A DNA stretch of 6,803 nt from Actinomycetes bacterium (GTDB taxonomy: Bacteria > Actinomycetota > Actinomycetes > JAJYSQ01): assembly GCA_021793495.1 (NCBI GenBank), contig JAJYSQ010000091.1:1-6803 (forward strand). Direction: 5' to 3'. Positions within the stretch are counted from its first letter, which is position 1. Each line of letters begins with the position of its first letter. Under the pieces are notes generated by a model. That model did not search any database and was not told the origin of the DNA. It worked only from the letters and a program-made list of their open reading frames with translations. Positions 1 through 5,477 of the stretch are shown here, piece by piece. The position numbers were made by a program, and so were the translations under genes.

Positions 1-588
1 TTCCGATCTGTCGGTCAGCCGAGCCAGGTTGGCGGCCATCGCCTCGAGCTTGCGCAGGGCGCGTTCCTTGCGCTTGCGGTGCTTCAGGACCCCGGCAGCC
101 TCCTCGACGAAGCCGCGACGGTCCAGCGGACTGGCGGACAGGATCGAATCGAGCTGGTTCTGGCTGACGATGACGTGCATCTCACGGCCGATGCCCGAGT
201 CCGCCAACAGCTCGGCGACGTCGAGCAGCCGAGCGGGTTGACCGTTGATCGTGTACTCGCTCTGCCCGGAGCGGAACATCAGCCGCGCCACCGTGACCTC
301 GGCGTACTCGATGGGCAGGCGTCCGTCGGAGTTGTCGATCGTCAGGGCGACCTCGGCGCGCCCCAACGGAGCACGCACCGACGTGCCGGCAAAGATGACG
401 TCCTCCATCTTGCCGCCGCGCAGCGTCTTGGCCCCTTGCTCGCCCATCACCCAGGCGAGGGCGTCGACCACGTTGGACTTGCCCGATCCGTTCGGTCCGA
501 CAACCGCGGTGATACCGGTCTCGAAGCGCAACGTGGTCGCCGAGGCGAAGGACTTGAATCCCTTGAGGGTCAGGCTTTGCAGATGCAC
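1..588 (-). CDS. smc: Chromosome segregation protein SMC, N-terminal part (runs off the left edge)
   Basis: This is the first 196 codons of SMC, the ATPase that forms the long-armed dimer of bacterial condensin and helps organise and segregate the chromosome. The start [15 protein letters not shown] is typical of SMC. The Walker A motif GPNGSGKSN is at residues 31-39. It is followed by the conserved [21 protein letters not shown] region, and the Q-loop glutamine is near residue 143 (VSQNQLD). The stretch [20 protein letters not shown] marks the entry into the first coiled-coil arm. The coiled coil, hinge and C-terminal ATPase half lie outside the window; full-length SMC is usually about 1,150-1,250 aa. 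The GTG start at 588 has GGAG (597-600) eight bases upstream, and no other start codon fits nearby. The Q-loop reads SQN where many relatives have GQG or SQG. Identification is certain; only the downstream part is unseen. Confidence 0.97.
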   Translation of the reverse strand, partial: MHLQSLTLKGFKSFASATTLRFETGITAVVGPNGSGKSNVVDALAWVMGEQGAKTLRGGKMEDVIFAGTSVRAPLGRAEVALTIDNSDGRLPIEYAEVTVARLMFRSGQSEYTINGQPARLLDVAELLADSGIGREMHVIVSQNQLDSILSASPLDRRGFVEEAAGVLKHRKRKERALRKLEAMAANLARLTDRSE

Positions 589-649
589 GAGGAAGGCTCC
601 GGAGTCGGACCGGTGCGAACGACGGAGACGCCCCTTGCTGGGTCGCCGC

Positions 650-850
650 TCAAGCCAACGCTGGTTCCTGGTGCTCCGCCGGTATCGTCAACAGCTCTTC
701 CGAACCGGCGGCGGCGGCAAGCGCGTCATTCGCGGCCTGCAACCGCATCACCTGGGACTCCAGCTCCGCAACGCGCTGCTGGAGTCGTCGGACCTGCGCC
801 GCCATCCGCGGATCGGGGCGCACCACATGGCCGAGTAGCGCCTTTGCCAT
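650..850 (-). CDS. Small leucine-zipper protein (66 aa), conserved hypothetical upstream of smc
   Basis: This is a 66-aa protein of unknown function beginning [15 protein letters not shown]. Residues 20-44 form four perfect heptads: Leu at every d position (23, 30, 37, 44), and Val, Val, Val, Asn at the a positions (20, 27, 34, 41). This is the classic pattern of a parallel dimeric coiled coil, with a polar Asn in the core. The tail is Ala-rich and then acidic ([11 protein letters not shown]). There is no signal peptide, membrane segment or Cys. The ATG at 850 is preceded by a strong GGGAGG (858-863) at 7 nt, which decides the start although the frame stays open upstream into mutM. The stop is 61 nt before smc, so the two are probably co-transcribed. 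From memory, small proteins starting MAKALLG occur in other actinobacteria; I could not check this. A link to SMC or DNA is only an inference from position. Confidence 0.8.
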   Translation of the reverse strand: MAKALLGHVVRPDPRMAAQVRRLQQRVAELESQVMRLQAANDALAAAAGSEELLTIPAEHQEPALA

Positions 851-857
851 CGACGGT

Positions 858-863
858 CCTCCC
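858..863 (-). promoter_or_regulatory. Ribosome binding site of the 66-aa zipper gene
   Basis: GGGAGG on the minus strand lies seven bases before the ATG at 850. It is one of the strongest Shine-Dalgarno matches in the window and fixes the start of a gene whose reading frame would otherwise extend several hundred bases upstream. Confidence 0.7.
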
Positions 864-868
864 AAGCC

Positions 869-886
869 CACCCCAGTCCAGGGGTG
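869..886 (-). other. Perfect 6-bp hairpin in the leader of the zipper gene
   Basis: On the minus strand CACCCC and GGGGTG are separated by six bases (TGGACT), giving a GC-rich hairpin. It ends five bases before the GGGAGG ribosome binding site. No T-run follows, so a classical intrinsic terminator is unlikely. It could shape the mRNA leader or be chance in GC-rich DNA. Confidence 0.3.
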
Positions 887-979
887 CCCGACAAGCAACT
901 GGACAAGCCCATGCGGCCGGGATCCTGATGCACCCAGCAACGACACGACGGGCGCCATGGACGCCTCTGTGAGGTTCTC

Positions 980-1009
980 ACGGTATCCGCAGACAGTCAA
1001 TCTCGTCAC
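980..1009 (-). promoter_or_regulatory. Weak candidate promoter for the zipper-smc pair
   Basis: Read on the minus strand, GTGACG (1009-1004) and TACCGT (985-980) are 18 bases apart. They resemble an actinobacterial sigma-A type promoter, in which -10 boxes often fit TAnnnT. It would give a leader of roughly 120 nt before the ATG at 850. A better -35 match, TTGACT (1000-995), lies in the same stretch but has no good -10 at the right distance. The 242-nt gap after mutM, in an otherwise compact cluster, makes a promoter here reasonable, but the boxes are weak. Confidence 0.25.
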
Positions 1010-1020
1010 GATTCGGTGAC
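1005..1020. other. Operator-like inverted repeat GTCAC-N6-GTGAC
   Basis: The 16-bp stretch has two perfect 5-bp half-sites separated by six bases. It overlaps the -35 box of the candidate promoter at 980-1009, which is where a dimeric repressor site could sit. It could equally form a short RNA hairpin downstream of mutM. A 5-bp repeat this close can arise by chance. Confidence 0.25.
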
Positions 1021-1024
1021 GATC

Positions 1025-1041
1025 AGCCCGGATCCGAGGCT
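1025..1041 (-). terminator. Possible weak terminator hairpin downstream of mutM
   Basis: On the minus strand AGCC...GGCT arms enclose the palindrome CGGATCCG, giving a stem of about six pairs with one bulged base. It starts some 50 nt after the mutM stop. No T-tract follows. Some actinobacterial terminators lack one, so this remains only a possibility. Confidence 0.2.
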
Positions 1042-1092
1042 CGAGGGTGTATAAGCAGCCCGCTGTCTCGCTCCCACCGAGCTCGTGCGGCC

Positions 1093-1983
1093 TCACCCGT
1101 GCGCAGACCTCGGCGGTGGCTGACAGGTCGGGCACCGGTAGGACGAACGGTTCATGAATGGCTCGCGCCGGATCAGGGTCGCGCACCGCAGGCAGGGCTG
1201 GCCAGCACGGCCGTACACCGCCAGGGACCGGGAGAAGTAGCCACTGGAGCCGTTGACGTCCACGTACAGCGCGTCGAAGCTCGTCCCACCCTGGCGCAGC
1301 GCCTCGGTCATCACCGCACGTACCGCCGCGAGCACCCGGGACACCTCGGCCTGGGTGACCCCCTGGGTGCGCCGCGCATAGTGCAGCCGGGCCCGCCACA
1401 GCGCCTCGTCAGCATAGATGTTGCCGATGCCGGAGATCAGCCGCTGATCGAGCAGCGCCCGCTTGAGCCCGGTGGTCCGGACGCGTAGGGACCGGGCGAA
1501 GGCCCGGTCATCAAACTGCGGGTCCAACGGGTCGCGACCGATGTGGCCGACGGGCAACGGCACCCCTGCGAGATCCAGAGCCACCACCGCCACCCCACCG
1601 AAAGTGCGTTGATCGACGAAGCGTAACTGGGGTCCGGCGTCGGCGAACTCGATGCGCACCCGCAGGTGCGGCTGGTCCGGTTCGGTTGCCGCCCCGACCA
1701 GGAGCTGCCCGCTCATCCCCAGGTGGGCCAGGAGCGCCCGACCCGCCGGGGCATCGTCGTCCGGGCGGGAGGCGGACGGCTCGAGCGGCAGCCACAGGTA
1801 CTTGCCACGGCGCTGCGCGGACACCACCCGGGCGCCCGCCAGCAACCGAGCCAGGTGCTCCGGGCCTTGGGGATGACGGCGTACCGCCCGCGGGTGGTGG
1901 ACCTCGATCTGACGGATCGTGCGACCGACGACCCAGCGTTCCAGTCCGCGGCGCACCACCTCGACCTCGGGGAGCTCCGGCAC
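1093..1983 (-). CDS. mutM: Formamidopyrimidine-DNA glycosylase (Fpg/MutM)
   Basis: MutM is a base-excision repair enzyme. It removes oxidised purines such as 8-oxoguanine and ring-opened formamidopyrimidines, and cuts the resulting abasic site. The 296-aa product begins [10 protein letters not shown], so after Met removal the catalytic N-terminal proline is exposed, followed by the essential Glu3. The conserved beta-hairpin lysine is Lys61 (RRGKYL). The helix-two-turn-helix signature is at 185-193 (GIGNIYADE). The C-terminal zinc finger has Cys264, Cys267, Cys284 and Cys287, with the DNA-contacting Arg279 between the Cys pairs. All key residues are present and the length is normal. The GTG start at 1983 is fixed by the need for Pro2. 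It lies one base after the rnc stop (TGA-G-GTG) with no separate ribosome binding site, which suggests translational coupling to rnc. Confidence 0.97.
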   Translation of the reverse strand: MPELPEVEVVRRGLERWVVGRTIRQIEVHHPRAVRRHPQGPEHLARLLAGARVVSAQRRGKYLWLPLEPSASRPDDDAPAGRALLAHLGMSGQLLVGAATEPDQPHLRVRIEFADAGPQLRFVDQRTFGGVAVVALDLAGVPLPVGHIGRDPLDPQFDDRAFARSLRVRTTGLKRALLDQRLISGIGNIYADEALWRARLHYARRTQGVTQAEVSRVLAAVRAVMTEALRQGGTSFDALYVDVNGSSGYFSRSLAVYGRAGQPCLRCATLIRREPFMNRSSYRCPTCQPPPRSAHG

Positions 1984-1984
1984 C

Positions 1985-2800
1985 TCAGCAGCCGGTCGAC
2001 GGGTCCGGCTCGGCCTCGTCCGGCCCAACCTCGTCCGGCCCAACCTCGGTTCGAAGCGCCTGCCAGGCGTCGGCGGCGGCTTGCTGCTCGGCCTCCTTCT
2101 TGTTGTGACCCTGACCACGCCCGTACGTCGTGCCCCCGAGGCAGGCCGCGGCGGTGAAGGACTTGTCGTGGTCCGGCCCGGTGTCGGCCACCACGTACTC
2201 CGGGGCACCGTGGCCCAAGCGGGTCGCGAGCTCTTGCAGGCTGGTCTTCCAGTCCAGTCCGGCACCGAGGGTGACCGAGTCGGCGATCACCGGGTCGAAC
2301 AGCCGGTGCACCAGGTCCGAGGCCGCCGCCATCCCACTCGACAGGTACACCGCACCGATGACAGCCTCGAGCGTGTCGGCCAGGATCGAGGACTTGTTCC
2401 GGCCACCGGTGGTCTGTTCACCACGACCCAACCGCACGTACCGGCCCAGGCCGAGACCCCGGGCCACGTCCGCCAGAGCCCGCGCGTTGACCACCGCGGC
2501 CCGTAGCTTGGCCAGCTGCCCCTCGGGCAGGTCGGGATGGGTACGGAACAGCGCATCGGTCACCACGACGCCGAGCACGGAGTCCCCGAGGAACTCCAGC
2601 CGCTCGTTCGTCGGCAGACCGCCCCGCTCGTACGCGTACGACCGGTGGGTCAGCGCCTGGTCCAAGAGCTGGACGGGGATGTCGATGCCCAGGTCGCTGG
2701 CGAGCGGGCCAACCGGCAGACAGCCCGCCTCGCTCACCCCGCCGGCGGGCCCACGCCGAGCCCGCACCCGACGCCGCACCGAACCGGGGGACGCAACCAT
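1985..2800 (-). CDS. rnc: Ribonuclease III
   Basis: RNase III is the double-strand-specific endoribonuclease that processes the 30S rRNA precursor and some mRNAs. With the ATG at 2800 it is 271 aa. The signature [10 protein letters not shown] is at 65-74, with catalytic Glu66, Glu69 and Asp73; the second metal-binding pair is Asp142 and Glu145 (LADTLEA). A double-stranded RNA-binding domain covers about 183-250 and ends in the KKEAEQQAA helix. The acidic tail (251-271) contains EVGPD repeats. The first 30 or so residues are Arg-rich and not obviously conserved; a GTG at 2737 is an alternative start giving 250 aa. Neither start has a strong ribosome binding site. The gene lies 13 nt after rpmF and 1 nt before mutM, the usual actinobacterial arrangement. 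Confidence 0.96.
   Translation of the reverse strand: MVASPGSVRRRVRARRGPAGGVSEAGCLPVGPLASDLGIDIPVQLLDQALTHRSYAYERGGLPTNERLEFLGDSVLGVVVTDALFRTHPDLPEGQLAKLRAAVVNARALADVARGLGLGRYVRLGRGEQTTGGRNKSSILADTLEAVIGAVYLSSGMAAASDLVHRLFDPVIADSVTLGAGLDWKTSLQELATRLGHGAPEYVVADTGPDHDKSFTAAACLGGTTYGRGQGHNKKEAEQQAAADAWQALRTEVGPDEVGPDEAEPDPSTGC
2003..2047 (-). repeat. 15-bp in-frame tandem repeat in the 3' end of rnc
   Basis: Two perfect copies of GAGGTTGGGCCGGAC (minus strand; 2033-2047 and 2018-2032) are followed by a degenerate third (2003-2017, GAGGCCGAGCCGGAC). Each unit encodes five residues: [15 protein letters not shown]. The repeat lies in the acidic tail after the RNA-binding domain, so gain or loss of a unit would keep the frame. 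Confidence 0.85.
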
Positions 2801-2813
2801 GGCAGGAGTCCGC

Positions 2814-2987
2814 TCAGACGTCGAGCACCTGGCGCCGGGCGTAGGTTCCGCACGTCGGGCACGCGGTGTGCGGGAGCTTCGGCTCGTGGCAGCGGTCGCA
2901 ACTGACCAGGGTCAGCGGCGCGGCCTTCCACTGGGCCCGCCGGGACCGGGTGTTGCTCCGCGACATCTTCCTCTTGGGAACGGCCAC
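2814..2987 (-). CDS. rpmF: 50S ribosomal protein L32 (zinc-binding form)
   Basis: This is a 57-aa basic protein starting [20 protein letters not shown], the hallmark of bL32 of the large ribosomal subunit. Four cysteines (30, 33, 43, 46; CxxC...CxxC) form a zinc ribbon, so this is the zinc-containing version and not the Cys-free paralog that some actinobacteria make under zinc starvation. The gene is too short to stand out as an ORF but is unmistakable. The GTG start at 2987 lies two bases after the DUF177 stop. GAGG (2995-2998), seven bases upstream, lies inside the last codons of DUF177. Pairing of a DUF177/YceD gene with rpmF is widespread in bacteria. rnc starts 13 nt downstream. I see no Zur-type operator nearby. 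Confidence 0.97.
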   Translation of the reverse strand: MAVPKRKMSRSNTRSRRAQWKAAPLTLVSCDRCHEPKLPHTACPTCGTYARRQVLDV

Positions 2988-2989
2988 GA

Positions 2990-3703
2990 CTAGACCTCGT
3001 CTCTCGGGTACTCGAGCCCCGGGCGGGGCTCGACATCTGCTGGCGGGAAGTCAGGGTGGCTCGTCCCGATCGAACCGGCAGGGACGGTCAAGGCCTCGAG
3101 GACCGCCCATCGCCGGTCCGAGGAAGCATGCTCGTGGGCTGGCTGGCCCAGCTGTAGCCGCTCACCGCACCGGGGACACAAGCCCGGGCACTCGGGCTGG
3201 CACAGCGGCCTGCGCGGCAGGGCCAGCACCAGGCAGTCGCGCACCACGGACTCGAGGTCCAACAGGTCCCCGAAAAACCGCTCGACCACCTCGTCCTCCT
3301 CCTCGTCGACCTGCCGGTCGGCCTCCACGTACAGCTCCGCGACGTCTGCCTCCAGCAGCTCATGGACCGGTTCCAGGCAGCGCCCGCACTCTCCGACCGC
3401 CGGGGCCCGCACCACCCCGGTGACCAGAACTCCCTCGACCACGGACTCCAGGCGCACGCGCAGCTCGACCGGCGCCTGGGTCGGCACCCGCATCGCCTCG
3501 ACCTGGAGACCGTCCGGCGCAGGCACCGTGCGCTCGACGGTGATCATGTTCCCGGCGCCCCGGGCCAGGTCTCGGACATCGATCACCAGTGGCGAACGCG
3601 CGTCCGGCAAGCCGCGGCCAGCACCGCGCGACGGCAGGCCCGATCCTCGACGGTTCGGCACGGTGCGCCTGCGGTGGGCCGGCGAAGTCGGTGAGTGGTT
3701 CAT
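2990..3703 (-). CDS. DUF177 (YceD-family) protein, rRNA-accumulation factor homolog
   Basis: DUF177/YceD proteins sit next to rpmF in many bacteria, and family members are implicated in 23S rRNA accumulation; the exact mechanism is not settled. The 237-aa product has the family core from about residue 37 ([11 protein letters not shown]) through [12 protein letters not shown], the first Cys pair GECGRC (106, 109), an acidic stretch (EEEDE, 134-138), FFGDLLDLE, and the Cys-rich motif [13 protein letters not shown] (Cys168, 172, 176, 179), which could bind a metal. The tail after about 205 (to DEV) is longer than I expect. The first 36 residues are Pro/Arg-rich and unconserved. The ATG at 3703 has only a poor ribosome binding site. 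GTG at 3661 or TTG at 3610 are alternatives, the latter closest to where homology begins. It leads the DUF177-rpmF-rnc-mutM run. Confidence 0.9.
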   Translation of the reverse strand: MNHSPTSPAHRRRTVPNRRGSGLPSRGAGRGLPDARSPLVIDVRDLARGAGNMITVERTVPAPDGLQVEAMRVPTQAPVELRVRLESVVEGVLVTGVVRAPAVGECGRCLEPVHELLEADVAELYVEADRQVDEEEDEVVERFFGDLLDLESVVRDCLVLALPRRPLCQPECPGLCPRCGERLQLGQPAHEHASSDRRWAVLEALTVPAGSIGTSHPDFPPADVEPRPGLEYPRDEV

Positions 3704-3705
3704 GC

Positions 3706-3789
3706 TCGCTGTCGGGTTGCGGTACGTGAGGAGTGTCGTGCGGGCAGCCAGCCCTCGGCGGGCCGGAGGGACACGTTACCCGACAGCGA
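3706..3789. repeat. 12-bp perfect inverted repeat spanning the DUF177 upstream region
   Basis: TCGCTGTCGGGT at 3706-3717 is repeated in inverted orientation at 3778-3789, with 60 bp between. Just inside, ACGTG also matches after a small offset. One arm touches the -10 of the candidate promoter and fills part of its spacer; the other lies directly before the ATG of DUF177. In a transcript reading through from coaD the arms could pair and hide the start region. As DNA they could be paired binding sites. Confidence 0.7.
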
Positions 3790-3802
3790 CCGCCCGACCC
3801 AA
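3773..3802 (-). promoter_or_regulatory. Candidate promoter of the DUF177-rpmF-rnc-mutM run
   Basis: On the minus strand TTGGGT (3802-3797) and TAACGT (3778-3773) are 18 bases apart. TAACGT fits the actinobacterial -10 pattern TAnnnT; the -35 is only a partial match. It lies in the 110-nt gap before DUF177 and would give a leader of about 60 nt. Its spacer contains one arm of the 12-bp inverted repeat. Confidence 0.4.
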
Positions 3803-3813
3803 ACAGTGCTGGA

Positions 3814-4335
3814 TCAGCCGAGGTCGGGCAGCGGCCGGTCGTCCAGGGGATCGGCGCTGACCGCCGCCTCCTGTCGAGCCGCCAGCTTCTCCCGGCCGCG
3901 CTGCACGGCGGCCAGCGTACGGTCCAGGACGATCTCGAAGTTGCCCAGCTTGGTGTCGACGTACCCGTCGACATCCCGACGCATCCGATCGGCCTCCCGG
4001 CGGGCCTCGGCGAGCAGGTCCTCGGCCTGGATCCGGGCACGAGCCAGGATCTCCGTGCTGGCCACCAGCCGCTGCTGCTCCTCGCGGGCGTCGACGACGA
4101 GACGCTCGGCCTCGGCTCGACCCTCCTCGATCACCGCGTCGCGGTCCGAGAGCACGAGCTCTGCGTGGCGGACCTCTTCGGGCAGGGCGTCCCGCAGCTC
4201 CTCCAGGAGCTGGAGGACGTCCGCCCGGTTCACCAGGACCGATGCCGACATCGGCATCGCCCGGGCCCCCTCGATCAGGGCACAGACCTCGTCGAGCCGG
4301 TCGTGGACGTCCAACGCAAGCCTCTCCGGATCCAC
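3814..4335 (-). CDS. SepIVA/DivIVA-like coiled-coil cell-division protein
   Basis: This is a soluble coiled-coil protein of 173 aa from the GTG at 4335. Its content and position match the actinobacterial family that includes mycobacterial SepIVA, a DivIVA-domain factor needed for septation and growth; relatives are often annotated as ATP synthase subunit B-like. Visible parts are a short N-terminal helix (DVHDRLDEV), the conserved segment ARAMPMSASVLVNR (24-37), a long charged helix rich in Glu, Arg and Ala (40-120), and YVDTKLGNFEIVLDRTL (125-141) with a following GREKL. There is no membrane segment. A TTG at 4350 would add five residues and overlap coaD by 10 nt. I prefer GTG because it is commoner, clears the coaD stop by 5 nt and lies nearer the conserved start; neither has a good ribosome binding site. 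The role is inferred from family and synteny. Confidence 0.85.
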   Translation of the reverse strand: MDPERLALDVHDRLDEVCALIEGARAMPMSASVLVNRADVLQLLEELRDALPEEVRHAELVLSDRDAVIEEGRAEAERLVVDAREEQQRLVASTEILARARIQAEDLLAEARREADRMRRDVDGYVDTKLGNFEIVLDRTLAAVQRGREKLAARQEAAVSADPLDDRPLPDLG

Positions 4336-4340
4336 CGGGC

Positions 4341-4826
4341 TCAGGGCCAAACCGTCGCGATCCGCTCGGCAAGCCGGGCGAGCACGACATCGGGCACCAG
4401 CCCCGACACATCACCACCGTAGGTGGCGACATCCTTGACCAGACTAGACGAGAGGAACGAGTACAGCGGGTTCGTAGCCATGAACAGCGTCTCCACGTCG
4501 GTCAGCCGGTGGTTCATCTGTGCCATCTGCAGCTCGTAGTCGAAGTCGCTGACCGCCCGCAGCCCCTTCACGATCGCCACGATCCCTCGATCGCGGCAGA
4601 AATCCACGAGCAGGCCGTGAAACGACGTCACCTGCACCTGTCCCTCCAGGTCGGCGGTGACCTCCTGGAGCATCTCGATGCGCTCCTCGACCGTGAACAG
4701 GCTGGACTTGCCCTTGTTCACCAGGACCGCGACCGTCACCTGCCCGTACAGCACGGCCGCCCGGGAGATCACGTCCAGGTGCCCGTTGGTCACCGGGTCG
4801 AACGAGCCGGGACAGACCACATGCAC
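4341..4826 (-). CDS. coaD: Phosphopantetheine adenylyltransferase
   Basis: CoaD joins 4'-phosphopantetheine and ATP to form dephospho-CoA and pyrophosphate, the penultimate step of coenzyme A synthesis. The 161-aa length is normal. The nucleotidyltransferase motif TNGH is at 13-16 within CPGSFDPVTNGHLD. Further family blocks are VNKGKSSLFTVEERIEML, KGLRAVSDFDYELQMAQMN, and near the end LSSSLVKDVA, the ATP-binding counterpart of the ISSTxxR motif. The start is GTG at 4826, backed by GAGGGAG (4834-4840) seven bases upstream. It follows rsmD by 57 nt, as in many bacteria where rsmD and coaD are adjacent. Its stop is next to or overlaps the start of the coiled-coil gene, implying coupled translation. 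Confidence 0.98.
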   Translation of the reverse strand: MHVVCPGSFDPVTNGHLDVISRAAVLYGQVTVAVLVNKGKSSLFTVEERIEMLQEVTADLEGQVQVTSFHGLLVDFCRDRGIVAIVKGLRAVSDFDYELQMAQMNHRLTDVETLFMATNPLYSFLSSSLVKDVATYGGDVSGLVPDVVLARLAERIATVWP

Positions 4827-4833
4827 GGCGGTT

Positions 4834-4840
4834 CTCCCTC
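4834..4840 (-). promoter_or_regulatory. Ribosome binding site of coaD
   Basis: GAGGGAG on the minus strand is seven bases before the GTG at 4826 and supports that non-ATG start. The rest of the 57-nt rsmD-coaD gap shows only the small palindrome CTGATCAG (4856-4863) and no convincing promoter. Confidence 0.65.
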
Positions 4841-4883
4841 GGACGGAACGGCTCTCTGATCAGTCGCAGCGACGGCGCGCAGG

Positions 4884-5477
4884 CTACCAAAGGGGCGCCG
4901 GGCCCCAGGGGGGTGACCACCGGGCGAACCAGACCCGTGCCTGGCCGTACCGTCGCGACCGGTCAGGCTGGAAGCCGTCGGGCCACGCGAACTCCGGGTC
5001 GCGCTCGGAACGCTCCAGGGCCACGATCGCCCAGGGTGCCAGCCAGCCGTGCCTGGCCATGCCCACCAGCACACCTCGCACCGCCTCGGCGGCCAGGTCG
5101 TACGGAGGGTCCGCGAGCACCACGTCGGCGACGAGGAGGTCAGCCGGTGGGCGGGCGACCAGCTGCTCCACCCGGCTCACCAGGACCTGCGCCCCCGGCA
5201 GGCCGAGTCGGCGAGCGTTCGCCACGGCGATCCCGGCCGCCGCCCGATCGGCCTCGACCAGCAGCGCCGACCGGGCTCCTCGGGAGAGTGCCTCCAGCCC
5301 CAGGGCTCCGGAGCCGGCGTACAGGTCCAGCACGACGCATCCACCCAGCCCGCCCAGCAGTGCCTCGAGGGTGGAGAACAGCCCCTCGCGGGTACGGTCG
5401 GCGGTCGGCCGGGTCGCCCGCCCGAGCGGGACGTCCAGGCGGCGACCCCCGGCCGTGCCAGCCACGATCCGGGTCAT
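4884..5477 (-). CDS. rsmD: 16S rRNA (guanine(966)-N(2))-methyltransferase RsmD
   Basis: RsmD uses S-adenosylmethionine to methylate N2 of G966 (E. coli numbering) of 16S rRNA in the assembling 30S subunit. The 197-aa product opens with MTRIVAGTAGGRRL and has the family segment RPTADRTREGLFSTL (23-37). The SAM-binding motif I is DLYAGSGALGLEALSRGA (51-68), the acidic residue after strand 2 lies in LLVEADR (72-78), and the catalytic DPPY is at 123-126. The last dozen residues (Trp/Pro-rich, ending APLW) look like a short lineage-specific tail. The ATG at 5477 overlaps the recG stop as ATGA, with GGAG (5483-5486) inside recG, so the two are translationally coupled. Confidence 0.96.
   Translation of the reverse strand: MTRIVAGTAGGRRLDVPLGRATRPTADRTREGLFSTLEALLGGLGGCVVLDLYAGSGALGLEALSRGARSALLVEADRAAAGIAVANARRLGLPGAQVLVSRVEQLVARPPADLLVADVVLADPPYDLAAEAVRGVLVGMARHGWLAPWAIVALERSERDPEFAWPDGFQPDRSRRYGQARVWFARWSPPWGPAPLW

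Noticed and set aside
869..886. Hairpin before the zipper gene as an intrinsic terminator
   Set aside because: No T-run follows and it lies right before a strong ribosome binding site, so a terminator there would cut off the gene it precedes.
79..972. Long plus-strand open frame (297 codons) opposite smc and the zipper gene
   Set aside because: It is antisense to clearly coding sequence, its product is low-complexity and Arg/Pro/Ala-rich with no recognisable domain, and long antisense frames are expected at this GC content.
995..1000. TTGACT as the -35 of a strong promoter
   Set aside because: The hexamer is good, but 16-18 bases downstream there is only GAACCT-like sequence, not a usable -10.
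650..1399. A 249-codon reading of the zipper gene starting inside mutM
   Set aside because: The upstream part is an out-of-frame reading of mutM and of the noncoding gap. The strong ribosome binding site before the ATG at 850 gives the real start.
3360..4040. Minus-strand open frame of 226 codons across the DUF177 upstream gap
   Set aside because: It overlaps the SepIVA-like gene and DUF177 in another frame and encodes a Gly/Arg/Pro-rich product without family features.
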